From: Parabacteroides sp. TM07-1AC
Lineage (GTDB): Bacteria > Bacteroidota > Bacteroidia > Bacteroidales > Tannerellaceae
NCBI RefSeq assembly: GCF_003480915.1
Contig: NZ_QUKD01000016.1
Location: forward strand, 1 to 64,000
Reading direction: 5' to 3'
Length of the DNA: 64,000 nucleotides
A program made the translations under genes and the position numbers. Position 1 is the first letter of the stretch. Every line of letters starts with the position of its first letter. The notes beneath the pieces are model-generated. The model ran no database searches, was not told where the DNA came from, and saw nothing but the letters and a program-made list of their open reading frames with translations. Positions 18,401 to 27,030 of the stretch are shown piece after piece.

Positions 18401-19255
18401 ATGAAGTATTGCTTCATTTTTATAGCATTCGTATCTTTGCTGTGTTCTTGCAAACGGACCCAGCCCACCGACGATGCGGATGTGCTGGTAAGAGTGAAGG
18501 ACCGGGCGTTGAAACGTTCGGATGTGGTTAGTCTGATTCCGCGGGGGACGTCCTCTGCGGATAGTTTGTTGTTAGCCGAAAGCTTTGTAAAGAAATGGGT
18601 GAAAGATGCCCTGGTTTACGAAGTCGCCCAGCGGAATCTGGGAAACGAAAAGGAAGAGGTCGACAAGCTGGTAGAAGAATACCGCCATTCGCTGGTCCGT
18701 TACCGTTATCAGGAGCGCCTGATCAAAGAGAAATTGTCGGCTGATATCCGCGAAAGCGATAAGCTGAACTATTATGAAGAGAATCAGAAAAAGTTTACAC
18801 TCGATAAAGCCCTGATCAAAGGACTTTTCCTGAAGATACCGGCAGATGCTCCCGGTTTATCGGACGTAAAGGGGTGGTACAAATCGACTTCTGAGGCTTC
18901 TTTGGAAAAAATTGAGAAGTATAGTGTGCAAAATGCCGCTATTTATGACTACTTTTACGACAAATGGGTGGATTTTGACGAAGTGATGGATAATATCCCT
19001 GTTCATGTATCCAATCCGAACGCCTATCTGAAGGCGAATAAATTCGTGGAAGTGGCAGACAGTAGTTATTGCTATCTGCTGAATATTAAGGAGTATCTTC
19101 CGGAAGGAAGTGTCGCTCCCTATGATTATGCCAGTGCGCAGATCACTGAGATGCTGATCAATCAGCGGAAAGTGGATTTTTTGAAGACGTTTGAAGAAGA
19201 GTTATATAAAGATGGAATCAGAGGAGGTGATGTAAAGTTTTATACGGAACCGTAA
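18401..19255 (+). CDS. Lipoprotein, SurA-N-like chaperone partner
   Basis: 284 residues. The signal ends at lipobox LCSC (Cys17). The first part (RVKDRALKRSDVVSLIP...) resembles the N-terminal arm of SurA/PpiD-type chaperones, but no parvulin domain with the SHIL/HIIKL motifs is visible. It sits 13 nt after the two-parvulin gene and 22 nt before surA. It may be a PPIase-less chaperone module anchored to the outer membrane; this is inference. Confidence 0.65.
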   Translation: MKYCFIFIAFVSLLCSCKRTQPTDDADVLVRVKDRALKRSDVVSLIPRGTSSADSLLLAESFVKKWVKDALVYEVAQRNLGNEKEEVDKLVEEYRHSLVRYRYQERLIKEKLSADIRESDKLNYYEENQKKFTLDKALIKGLFLKIPADAPGLSDVKGWYKSTSEASLEKIEKYSVQNAAIYDYFYDKWVDFDEVMDNIPVHVSNPNAYLKANKFVEVADSSYCYLLNIKEYLPEGSVAPYDYASAQITEMLINQRKVDFLKTFEEELYKDGIRGGDVKFYTEP

Positions 19256-19277
19256 TTTGTAACTTATAAAGGTAGAT

Positions 19278-20642
19278 ATGATGAAAAAGATTTTAACTGT
19301 ATTCTTTCTTGCCTGCTTATCTTGTGTGGCAATGGCACAGGATAATGTGATTGATGAGATTGTGTGGGTGGTAGGAGATGATGCTATTTTACGTTCGGAC
19401 GTAGAAGCGCAACGTTTGTATATGCAAAACGAAGGCGAACGTTTGGATGGCGATCCCTATTGTGTGATTCCGGAGCGGATGGCAATACAGAAACTGTACC
19501 TGAATCAGGCGAAGATCGACAGTATCGAGGCCAGCGAAAGCCAGGTGATACAACAGGCCGACCAGTGGGTGAACTGGGCGATCAACCAGATCGGATCACG
19601 GGAAAAGGTAGAGGAATATTTCGGAAAGAAAATTTCGCAGATACGGGACGAACAAAAGGAGAAGTTCCGCGAGCAGCAGATTGTATCGGAAATGCAGCGT
19701 AATCTGATCGGTGAGATCAAGTTGACGCCTTCCGAGATCCGTAAGTTTTACAATCAGTTGTCGAAAGACAGTCTGCCGACTATCCCGACAACCGTGGAAG
19801 TACAAATCATTACTATCGAACCGAAGATCCCGTTCGATGTGACGGATGCCATCAAAGCCCGTCTGCGTGATTTCACAGAACAGATCAATAGCGGAAAGAT
19901 GGAATTTTCCACACTGGCCCGTCTGTATTCGGAAGACCCGGGTTCGGCTGCACGTGGTGGTGAGCTGGGCTTTATGAGTAAGACCGACCTGTTGCCGGAG
20001 TTTGCCAACGTGGCGTTCAACCTCTCGGATCCGAAACGTGTGTCACAGATCGTACAGACTGAATATGGATACCATATCATCCAGCTGATCGAAAAACGTG
20101 GTAACCGTATCAACTGCCGTCATATCCTGTTGAAGCCGAAAGTATCGGAAAAGGAACTGACTGACGCGACGGTTCGTATGGACTCTTTGTATACGGACCT
20201 GAAAGCTGATAAATTCTCGTTCGAGGAAGCCGCTACATTTGTTTCATACGATAAGGATACCCGTAACAACAAAGGGTTGATGGTGAATCAGAATCATGAA
20301 GGAAACAATTACGGTACTCCGAAATTTGAAATGCAGGAGCTCCCTCAGGAAGTAGGTAAAGTGGTGTATGATATGCAGGTGGGCGACATCTCCAAACCGT
20401 TTACCATGATTACCGACAAGCAGAAGGAAGTGGTTGCTATCGTTAAGTTGAAATCCCGTACAGAACAACATAAGGCAAATCTTTCTGATGACTTCCAGGC
20501 GATGAAGAATCTGGTGGAGCAGCAGAAGAGAGAAGAATTATTGGATAACTGGATCAAGAAAAAGCAAAAATCCACCTATGTTCGTATTGCCGAAGGATGG
20601 CGTAATTGCGATTTCAAGTATCCGGGTTGGGTGAAAGAATGA
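19278..20642 (+). CDS. surA: SurA-like periplasmic peptidylprolyl isomerase
   Basis: 454 residues with signal peptide (cleaved near AMA-QDN). The SurA N-terminal fold begins at VIDEIVWVVGDDAILRSDVE. Two parvulin domains follow: about 172-275 (ending GYHIIQLIEKRG) and 278-385 (starting CRHILLKP). SurA escorts outer-membrane proteins across the periplasm. It overlaps the OstA-like gene by 4 nt (ATGA), linking protein and lipopolysaccharide assembly in one transcript. ATG 19281 is an equally good start. Confidence 0.85.
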   Translation: MMKKILTVFFLACLSCVAMAQDNVIDEIVWVVGDDAILRSDVEAQRLYMQNEGERLDGDPYCVIPERMAIQKLYLNQAKIDSIEASESQVIQQADQWVNWAINQIGSREKVEEYFGKKISQIRDEQKEKFREQQIVSEMQRNLIGEIKLTPSEIRKFYNQLSKDSLPTIPTTVEVQIITIEPKIPFDVTDAIKARLRDFTEQINSGKMEFSTLARLYSEDPGSAARGGELGFMSKTDLLPEFANVAFNLSDPKRVSQIVQTEYGYHIIQLIEKRGNRINCRHILLKPKVSEKELTDATVRMDSLYTDLKADKFSFEEAATFVSYDKDTRNNKGLMVNQNHEGNNYGTPKFEMQELPQEVGKVVYDMQVGDISKPFTMITDKQKEVVAIVKLKSRTEQHKANLSDDFQAMKNLVEQQKREELLDNWIKKKQKSTYVRIAEGWRNCDFKYPGWVKE

Positions 20643-22273
20643 AAATTGTAAACGAGTATTTCCTTACAGGACTGTTCTGTCTGCTGATTGTTTGTGCCGG
20701 TGCACAAGCGCAGGATATTGTTCCCGTCAACCGGGATTCGGTTCCGGGAGAGACACTTACTGCCGATACAGTCACTACTAAAAAGACATTGGTTTATCTG
20801 TTGCATGCCGATACGGTGTCTTATGATAAGGACGTGATGAAGGCGGATGCACAGTTTTTGGAGGGAAATGTCAGTTTCCGGCACGACAGTTCGTATATGT
20901 ATTGCGACAGTGCATACTTTTTTGAGACAACCAATTCATTGGAGGCATTCAGTAATGTTCGGATGGAACAGGGCGATACCTTATTCGTGTATGGCAATTA
21001 CCTGTTTTATGACGGCAATACGCAGATTGCTTACCTGCGCGAAAATGTCCGTATGGAGAACGGGGAGGTGACGCTTTTTACCGATAGCTTGAACTATGAA
21101 CGTATTCCTGATATCGGTTATTATTTCGAGGGCGGTCTGATTGTCGATTCGTTGAACCAGTTGTCTTCTTTCTACGGACAATATTCTCCGGGAACGAAGC
21201 AGGCTGTCTTCAATGATAGCGTGCGTTTGGAGAATCAGGATTTCACATTGTATTCGGATACGCTCCATTATGATACGGAATCGAAGATTGCCACTATACT
21301 GGGACCGTCGATTATAGTTTCCGACAGCGGCACGATCCATTCTTCCCGTGGTTGGTACAATACGGAGACAAGCACCGCTCTGTTGCTGGACCAGTCTGAA
21401 ATCTATTCGGGCGACAAGATCCTGATCGGTGACTCTATTGCCTATGATCGGGATGCCGGTTTCGGTGAAGCTTTCGGGAATATGTGTCTGCGTGATACGG
21501 CTCAGAAGGTGATGCTGGAAGGACAATACGGTTTTTATAACGAACGGACGGAATATGCGTTTGCTACCGACAGTGCCCGTTTCCTGGAGTTTTCGCAGGG
21601 AGATACGCTGTATCTGCATGCCGATACGCTTGAGATGACGACGCTGGATTCGACAGCCCGTGAGATCAAGGCTTTCCACGGGGTGCGTTTTTATCGTACC
21701 GATATGCAGGGTGTTTGTGATTCCATGCAGTTTAATACGCGTGACTCTATATTATATATGTATGATGATCCGATCCTGTGGAATGAGCAATACCAGATAT
21801 CCGGCGATACGATCGTTATCTATATGAATGACAGTACGATCGACTATGCACATGTGATCCAGTATGCGTTTGCTGTGCAGCATCTCGATTCGTCTTATTA
21901 TAATCAGTTGAAAGGGAACGACCTGAAAGCCTATTTTGAAGGTCAGACTGTCCGGCAGATCGATGTTGAAGGGAATGCGGAATCCATCTTCTACCCGTTG
22001 GATAACGGTGCGATGATCGGTTTGAATGAAACCAAGAGCGGATTCCTGACAATTTGGGTGAAAGACAATGCTTTGGAACGGTTGAAGATATGGCCCAGTC
22101 CGCAAGGAAGCCTTACGCCGATACCCGACCTGAAGCCGGAGCAGAAAACTCTGAAGGATTTTTATTGGTTCGATTACCTGCGTCCGAAAAACAAAGACGA
22201 TATCTATCATGTGATACGGAAGAAAGTTGAAGATGCACCGGTTCGAAGTAATAAGTTTAAGCACGAGCAATAG
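20639..22273 (+). CDS. OstA/LptA-like outer-membrane LPS transport protein
   Basis: 544 residues from ATG 20639, which overlaps the surA stop and starts a signal peptide ending AQAQD; the upstream codon at 20606 lies inside surA. The body is a long run of short beta strands with alternating 'DTLxYD' units (DTLFVYGNYLFYDGN, DSLNYERIPDI), the OstA/LptA jelly-roll pattern (OstA_2-like). This would form the periplasmic bridge or the LptD N-terminal domain in LPS export. No LptD barrel is fused. It pairs functionally with lptB at 6958. Confidence 0.8.
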   Translation: MKIVNEYFLTGLFCLLIVCAGAQAQDIVPVNRDSVPGETLTADTVTTKKTLVYLLHADTVSYDKDVMKADAQFLEGNVSFRHDSSYMYCDSAYFFETTNSLEAFSNVRMEQGDTLFVYGNYLFYDGNTQIAYLRENVRMENGEVTLFTDSLNYERIPDIGYYFEGGLIVDSLNQLSSFYGQYSPGTKQAVFNDSVRLENQDFTLYSDTLHYDTESKIATILGPSIIVSDSGTIHSSRGWYNTETSTALLLDQSEIYSGDKILIGDSIAYDRDAGFGEAFGNMCLRDTAQKVMLEGQYGFYNERTEYAFATDSARFLEFSQGDTLYLHADTLEMTTLDSTAREIKAFHGVRFYRTDMQGVCDSMQFNTRDSILYMYDDPILWNEQYQISGDTIVIYMNDSTIDYAHVIQYAFAVQHLDSSYYNQLKGNDLKAYFEGQTVRQIDVEGNAESIFYPLDNGAMIGLNETKSGFLTIWVKDNALERLKIWPSPQGSLTPIPDLKPEQKTLKDFYWFDYLRPKNKDDIYHVIRKKVEDAPVRSNKFKHEQ

Positions 22274-22300
22274 CACATTAATTATTAAATTTAGTAAGTC

Positions 22301-22606
22301 ATGGCACTTTTCTCATTTTATAATACACGTAAGCCCCGGCAGTTCAATCATAAGCCGATCTATTGGGATCCCCATAAGGAGGCGATGGAAGAACGCGTGC
22401 GTAAAATTAAGCGCGAGATGGGAATGGAAGAATCGCTGGAAGATTATAAGCCGCAGATCAAAGGAACTTTTGTTGAAGGTACTTCTCATCTGAAGAAAAG
22501 CCTTGACAGAGGCGACGATGCGCGAAGCCGTAAATATAAGAGTGCAAAACTAATCGTTGGCATTGCTGTCCTGGGTGCATTACTTTGGTTCCTGTTTTGG
22601 TCATGA
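22301..22606 (+). CDS. Small protein with C-terminal membrane anchor
   Basis: 101 residues. A basic, charged helical N-terminal part (FYNTRKPRQFNHKPIYWDPHKEA...) precedes a single C-terminal hydrophobic segment (LIVGIAVLGALLWFLFW). It lies between the OstA-like gene and mutL and overlaps mutL by 4 nt. I recognise no named family; proteins of this form recur beside mutL in Bacteroidales. A cytoplasm-facing tail-anchored protein is predicted. Confidence 0.7.
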   Translation: MALFSFYNTRKPRQFNHKPIYWDPHKEAMEERVRKIKREMGMEESLEDYKPQIKGTFVEGTSHLKKSLDRGDDARSRKYKSAKLIVGIAVLGALLWFLFWS

Positions 22607-24501
22607 GCGATATAATTCATTTACTACCAGATAGTATAGCCAATCAGATAGCGGCCGGTGAAGTCATTCAACGGCCTGCTTCCGTTGTAAAGGAACTGGT
22701 TGAGAACGCGATTGACGCAGGTGCCGGTCATATCCAGGTGAATATAAAGGATGCCGGCCGTACATTGATCCAGGTGGTCGATGACGGGAAAGGTATGTCC
22801 GAGACAGATGCCCGTATGGCATTCGAACGGCATGCCACTTCTAAAATATCTTCTGCCGAAGACCTCTTTTCCCTTCATACCATGGGCTTTCGCGGCGAAG
22901 CGTTGGCTTCTATTGCTGCAGTGGCTCATGTGGAATTGCGTACCCGTCTGAAAGGAACTGAACTGGGTACGAAGCTCTCTATTGCCGGATCCGACCTGGT
23001 CGATATAGAACCGGATGCTTGTACCGAGGGGAGTATCTTTTCGATCAAGAACTTGTTCTTCAATGTGCCTGCCCGTCGTAAATTCCTGAAATCGAATGAA
23101 ACGGAGTTCCGTAATATCATCAATGAGTTCGAGCGGATCGCTTTGGTCAATCCGCAAGTGGCATTGGTACTGAATCATAATGATACCGAGATATTTAATT
23201 TGCCGGAATCCGGTTTGCGCCAGCGTATCATTAACGTATATGGCAAGAACCTGAACCAAAAGCTGCTTTCTGTGGATGCGCAAAGCTCGCTGGTCACTAT
23301 CTCCGGTTTTGTAGGCCGTCCCGATTCCGCCAAGAAACGCGGTGCCCTGCAATACTTCTTTGTGAACGGTCGTTTCATGAAGCATCCCTATTTTCATAAG
23401 GCTGTCATGCAAGCCTATGAACAGTTGATCCCTTCCGGCGAACAACCCAATTATTTTATCTATTTTACGCTTGATCCGGCTACGATCGATGTAAATATCC
23501 ATCCGACCAAGACCGAGATTAAGTTCGAAAATGAGCAGCCTATCTGGCAGATACTGATGGCGGCCACTCGTGAGGCGCTAGCCAAATCGAGTGCTATTCC
23601 TACCATTGATTTTGATGTGGAAGATGCGATAGACATACCGGTCTACAACCCAGTCAGGGAGGCTGATGGCTTTAAAGCACCGACCGTGCAGCTCGATTCG
23701 GGATATAACCCGTTCAAATCGTCTGCTCCGAGGTCTTCCTATTCGCCGTCGTCATCACCGGCTTCGTCTGCCGGAAAGTCGAATTTCGACTGGTCACAAC
23801 TCTATCAAGGCTTTGAAAGCGACCGGGATGCTGTGCGTAAAGACCTGGAAATGATGGGAGAGGTGATCGATACGGAAGAGGATGAGTTGTCGGAACCGGT
23901 TGCACCGGTTGCTTCCGGCGAGACTTTGTTTGCAGAGACGACTACTCCCTGTTATCAGTATAAGGGACGTTATATTATCACTTCCTTGAAGTCCGGTCTG
24001 GCATTGATAGACCAGTACAGGGCGCACGTCCGCATCCTGTTCGACCAGTATCTGAACAATATGAGGCAACAGAAAGGGGCGTCGCAACAGGTTCTTTTCC
24101 CCGAAGTGATCGAATTTACAGCCGCCGAAGCTGCTGCATTGCCCGTACTCCTGGACGATATGCGTTTTATCGGTTTCGATTTGTCCAATCTGGGAAATAA
24201 TAGTTATGCTGTCAACGGCCTGCCTGCCGGACTGGAGAACGTCGACCAGGTGGTATTGATTAAGGATATCGTGAACCGTGCCATCGAGACCGGTTGCGAA
24301 GTGCATGAGGAGATCTGTGAAGCAATCGCCTTGTCGTTGGCTAAAGCTGCTGCTATCCGTCCGGGTAAAACCTTGTCGGCAGATGAAATGGATCACTTGA
24401 TCGCCACGTTGTTTTCCTGTCCAAATTCGAATCTGACACCCGACGGAAAGACGATTATTTCCATGCTGACTGACGACGAGCTGGAGAAACGTTTCAAGTA
24501 A
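22603..24501 (+). CDS. mutL: DNA mismatch repair protein MutL
   Basis: 632 residues from ATG 22603, which overlaps the upstream stop (ATGA). The N-terminal GHKL ATPase is complete: ELVENAIDAG, DDGKGM, GFRGEAL and the ARRKFL loop. A Ser/Pro-rich linker (about 370-400) joins the C-terminal dimerisation domain. The endonuclease motif DQHA(X)2E(X)4E is altered to DQYRAHVRILFD (470-481) and the usual CPHGRP is CPNSNLTPDG. The protein may therefore be nuclease-free. It is the last gene of the outer-membrane biogenesis run. Confidence 0.93.
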   Translation: MSDIIHLLPDSIANQIAAGEVIQRPASVVKELVENAIDAGAGHIQVNIKDAGRTLIQVVDDGKGMSETDARMAFERHATSKISSAEDLFSLHTMGFRGEALASIAAVAHVELRTRLKGTELGTKLSIAGSDLVDIEPDACTEGSIFSIKNLFFNVPARRKFLKSNETEFRNIINEFERIALVNPQVALVLNHNDTEIFNLPESGLRQRIINVYGKNLNQKLLSVDAQSSLVTISGFVGRPDSAKKRGALQYFFVNGRFMKHPYFHKAVMQAYEQLIPSGEQPNYFIYFTLDPATIDVNIHPTKTEIKFENEQPIWQILMAATREALAKSSAIPTIDFDVEDAIDIPVYNPVREADGFKAPTVQLDSGYNPFKSSAPRSSYSPSSSPASSAGKSNFDWSQLYQGFESDRDAVRKDLEMMGEVIDTEEDELSEPVAPVASGETLFAETTTPCYQYKGRYIITSLKSGLALIDQYRAHVRILFDQYLNNMRQQKGASQQVLFPEVIEFTAAEAAALPVLLDDMRFIGFDLSNLGNNSYAVNGLPAGLENVDQVVLIKDIVNRAIETGCEVHEEICEAIALSLAKAAAIRPGKTLSADEMDHLIATLFSCPNSNLTPDGKTIISMLTDDELEKRFK

Positions 24502-24630
24502 GAAAGCCTGTATTCGTTCTATTATTGTATGGATATTACCGGTCGGCAGATTTTCCTCCGTTTAATGCGATGGTAACCGGTATACCCTTCACCTGTCACC
24601 TTGATGTAATGGCCAGGTGAACAGCTTGTT

Positions 24631-24655
24631 AAGGTGAAACCTGACGTTTCACCTT
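24631..24655. terminator. Hairpin between mutL and the HU-like gene
   Basis: AAGGTGAAAC (24631-24640) and GTTTCACCTT (24646-24655) form a perfect 10-bp stem with a 5-nt loop. It lies between convergent genes and can serve both. A related TTCACCT...AGGTGAA pair lies just upstream (24587-24620). Confidence 0.7.
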
Positions 24656-24657
24656 TG

Positions 24658-25290
24658 TTATTTTCTGTAATTCCCGGGAACCGGTGCGTACACCGGAAAA
24701 CGGTATAACCCTTCCTTTCTGAGTTTCCCTTTCTGTACCAGTTTGGCCAGTCTGCGATTGGCCGTTCCTTTGGTGAAGCAACACAGATCCTGAAATTTTT
24801 CCCGGCTGATGGATGGATGATCGAGAAAATATCCGGTCAGCAGGTTGTCCACTTCTATTTCTGAATAGCTGGCAGAATGATTTTTCCGTGTGGTGCGTAC
24901 GAAGTGGGTTGTTTTCAGTGCATCCTTCAAGGCTATCTCCGGTCGGAAGGCTACCGACTTGAAATGTACCGACTCGGCACGTATTTCTTTGGGATATTTA
25001 ACCGGAGGACATTGCAAAGTCATCTGCAGATACCCCAATCCATTAATGTGAACACGGTCGCCGCGCCGCAAATGTTCGGTTATCATCTTACTGAGCGAGA
25101 TGAGTGTAGCATGGATATCAGCGGTTGTCAACGTGCTCCGGCCATGTATTTCTTCAGCCAGTTCTTCCGTACTTATTGTTCCGTTTGTTACTATGCGTGC
25201 GTGTAGACGCGGTTTTCTCTTGCTACCGGGAGGTATTGTTTTCTTTGTGTTGAGATAGAAGAGAAGATCGACTGTTCGCCTGTGGATCAT
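24658..25290 (-). CDS. HU-like DNA-binding protein with C-terminal winged-helix region
   Basis: 210 residues. The N-terminal 130 residues match Bacteroidales HU-like proteins (KPRLHARIVTNGTISTEELAEEI, then a RVHINGLGYLQ beta arm). The last 80 residues (LLTGYFLDHPSISREKFQDL...) form a winged-helix-like module that could bind DNA independently. ATG 25290 is chosen; ATG 25308 is possible. Its first ~28 codons overlap, on the opposite strand, the DUF3874 remnant, suggesting the gene was placed across an older gene. The gene is convergent with mutL. Confidence 0.75.
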   Translation of the reverse strand: MIHRRTVDLLFYLNTKKTIPPGSKRKPRLHARIVTNGTISTEELAEEIHGRSTLTTADIHATLISLSKMITEHLRRGDRVHINGLGYLQMTLQCPPVKYPKEIRAESVHFKSVAFRPEIALKDALKTTHFVRTTRKNHSASYSEIEVDNLLTGYFLDHPSISREKFQDLCCFTKGTANRRLAKLVQKGKLRKEGLYRFPVYAPVPGNYRK

Positions 25291-25626
25291 GCCCAGCTGT
25301 ATGCCCAATTGAAAGCGGAATTACTTGCCGGCGAACGTTATTGGTTTACGGGGGAAGAAGAAGCAAAGATAATGGCTTCGAATGCTGCTTTCTATAAGAG
25401 TCCGGTCGAGGAGGAGGTGTTTTACTCTTGCTTTCGTCCGGCCGAATATGGTGAGGAAGCATTGTCTCTTTCGTCTGCCGAAATCTTCAAACGATTGAAA
25501 AAATTTAATCCGGCAGCTATGCGAAGCGTATCGGTAGCCAATTTCGGCAAATTGCTGGTTGCTATGGGTGTGGAACGCAAACATACCAAGTATGGAAACT
25601 TTTATCAGGTGGTGTCACTGCAATAG
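25207..25626 (+). pseudogene. C-terminal remnant of a VapE/VirE-like protein (DUF3874)
   Basis: From 25282 (GTG) the frame encodes 114 residues that resemble the DUF3874 C-terminus of large VirE_N/VapE-type proteins: DHAQLYAQLKAELLAGERYWF ... YGNFYQVVSLQ. The frame is open back to a TAG at 25204-25206, and the extra residues (RYCFLCVEIEEKID) continue the similarity, so the gene is truncated at its 5' end and the missing part is not in this window. It overlaps the 5' end of the minus-strand HU-like gene. It is probably a decayed mobile-element fragment; a small functional protein cannot be excluded. Confidence 0.65.
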
Positions 25627-25978
25627 ATTGACAAATAGAGTATTGCAAGCAGTGACGGGTGAAGGGTAGTTGTGTTGTTTCTGTTGTAGATATACTTTTA
25701 GCTTATTATTTATGTGTGCGAAGGATGCCGGCAAGCCCCGTTGGTTTTAAGCCGGCGGGGCTTCGTGTTAAATAATAATAAATAGTTTAAATTCGAATGT
25801 TATAGAGCAGAATCAAACGGAAACTATTACGTAACTTTGCACCGTTTTTAGCGCGGATTATGCAGAAAAAGAGTTGTAACTCGTTGGTTATACGGAAATA
25901 ATGCGTATCTTTGCAGCCTGAAATAGAAAAAGAGATAAATATAATTATAACACATTCAAAGTTTAAAAAGAAAAAGAA
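25627..25978 (+). other. Intergenic region with hairpin and rpsL promoters
   Basis: 352 bp. AAGCCCCG (25733-25740) and CGGGGCTT (25756-25763) make an imperfect terminator-like hairpin. Downstream are two -7 boxes, TAACTTTG (25832-25839) and TATCTTTG (25906-25913). Only the second has a -33 box (GTTG, 25883-25886; 19-nt spacer), so it is the better rpsL promoter. No gene was found. Confidence 0.6.
25883..25913 (+). promoter_or_regulatory. Promoter of the str/S10 supercluster
   Basis: GTTG (25883-25886), 19 nt, TATCTTTG (25906-25913). The start site is near 25920, so the rpsL mRNA has about 60 nt of leader. Confidence 0.6.
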
Positions 25979-26380
25979 ATGCCTACAATTCAGCAATTAG
26001 TTAGAAAAGGAAGGGAAACTTTGGTGGTAAAAGGTAAATCACCTGCACTGGATGCATGTCCTCAGAGACGTGGCGTTTGTGTACGTGTGTATACTACAAC
26101 CCCGAAAAAGCCTAACTCTGCAATGCGTAAAGTAGCGAGAGTTCGTTTGACAAATGGTAAAGAAGTAAACTCTTACATTCCGGGAGAAGGACATAACCTG
26201 CAGGAACACTCTATCGTATTAGTACGTGGTGGTCGTGTAAAGGACCTTCCTGGTGTACGTTATCACATTGTACGTGGTACCTTGGATACAGCTGGCGTTA
26301 ACGGTCGTACTCAGCGTCGTTCTAAATACGGTGCAAAACGTCCTAAAGCAGGTGCTGCTCCAGCAAAAGGAAAGAAGTAA
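25979..26380 (+). CDS. rpsL: 30S ribosomal protein S12
   Basis: 133 residues. Essential decoding-centre protein. The loops carry the wild-type streptomycin-sensitive residues: Lys in [10 protein letters not shown] and Lys in [12 protein letters not shown], with the Asp that is often methylthiolated. First gene of the supercluster. Confidence 0.98.
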   Translation: MPTIQQLVRKGRETLVVKGKSPALDACPQRRGVCVRVYTTTPKKPNSAMRKVARVRLTNGKEVNSYIPGEGHNLQEHSIVLVRGGRVKDLPGVRYHIVRGTLDTAGVNGRTQRRSKYGAKRPKAGAAPAKGKK

Positions 26381-26460
26381 AAATCACCCTTTCAAACTGA
26401 GAATTTAAATTTAAGTATTAAAGCTGGTTTGAGTTATTTGGATAGGCTATAGGTTGAGTA

Positions 26461-26480
26461 AATGGTTCAGCGGAACCGTT
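26461..26480 (+). promoter_or_regulatory. Hairpin in the rpsL-rpsG gap (candidate S7 regulatory site)
   Basis: AATGGTTC (26461-26468), loop AGCG, GAACCGTT (26473-26480): 7-8 bp with one G-T pair. In E. coli, S7 represses its operon through the rpsL-rpsG gap. Position alone suggests the same here. Confidence 0.4.
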
Positions 26481-26533
26481 GAAGACAAAGTTAAAAAGGC
26501 AACCAAAGACAAAAACGAAATTTTTGAAACAAA

Positions 26534-27010
26534 ATGAGAAAAGCAAAACCAAAGAAAAGACAGATCCTGCCGGATCCTGTTTTCGGTGATGTAAAGGTTA
26601 CGAGATTCGTTAACCATTTAATGTATGATGGCAAGAAAAATACTGCCTTCGAAATTTTCTATTCCGCTCTGGAAAACGTTAAGGCTAAATTGCCTAACGA
26701 AGAAAAGTCTGCTCTCGAAATTTGGAAAGCTGCACTCGACAATATTACCCCTCAAGTCGAAGTGAAGTCACGCCGTGTAGGTGGTGCTACTTTCCAGGTA
26801 CCTACTGAAATTCGCCCCGATCGTAAAGAATCAATTTCTATGAAGAACCTTATTATCTTCTCACGTAAGAGAGGTGGTAAGACAATGTCTGACAAGCTGT
26901 CTGCAGAGATTGTAGATGCTTACAACAACCAGGGCGGCGCATTCAAAAGAAAAGAAGATATGCATCGTATGGCTGAAGCTAACCGTGCATTCGCTCACTT
27001 CAGATTTTAA
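26534..27010 (+). CDS. rpsG: 30S ribosomal protein S7
   Basis: 158 residues. 16S rRNA head-binding protein ([26 protein letters not shown] start; [13 protein letters not shown] motif). Separated from rpsL by a 153-bp gap with a hairpin; fusA follows 20 nt on. Confidence 0.97.
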   Translation: MRKAKPKKRQILPDPVFGDVKVTRFVNHLMYDGKKNTAFEIFYSALENVKAKLPNEEKSALEIWKAALDNITPQVEVKSRRVGGATFQVPTEIRPDRKESISMKNLIIFSRKRGGKTMSDKLSAEIVDAYNNQGGAFKRKEDMHRMAEANRAFAHFRF

Positions 27011-27030
27011 TTTAGCATAAAGGATATACA

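Noticed and set aside
20981..21679. 232-residue open frame on the minus strand inside the OstA-like gene
   Set aside because: Shadow frame; the plus-strand gene has a signal peptide, repeat pattern and operon context.
22624..23502. 292-residue open frame on the minus strand inside mutL
   Set aside because: Shadow of mutL; composition and lack of motifs do not support a gene.
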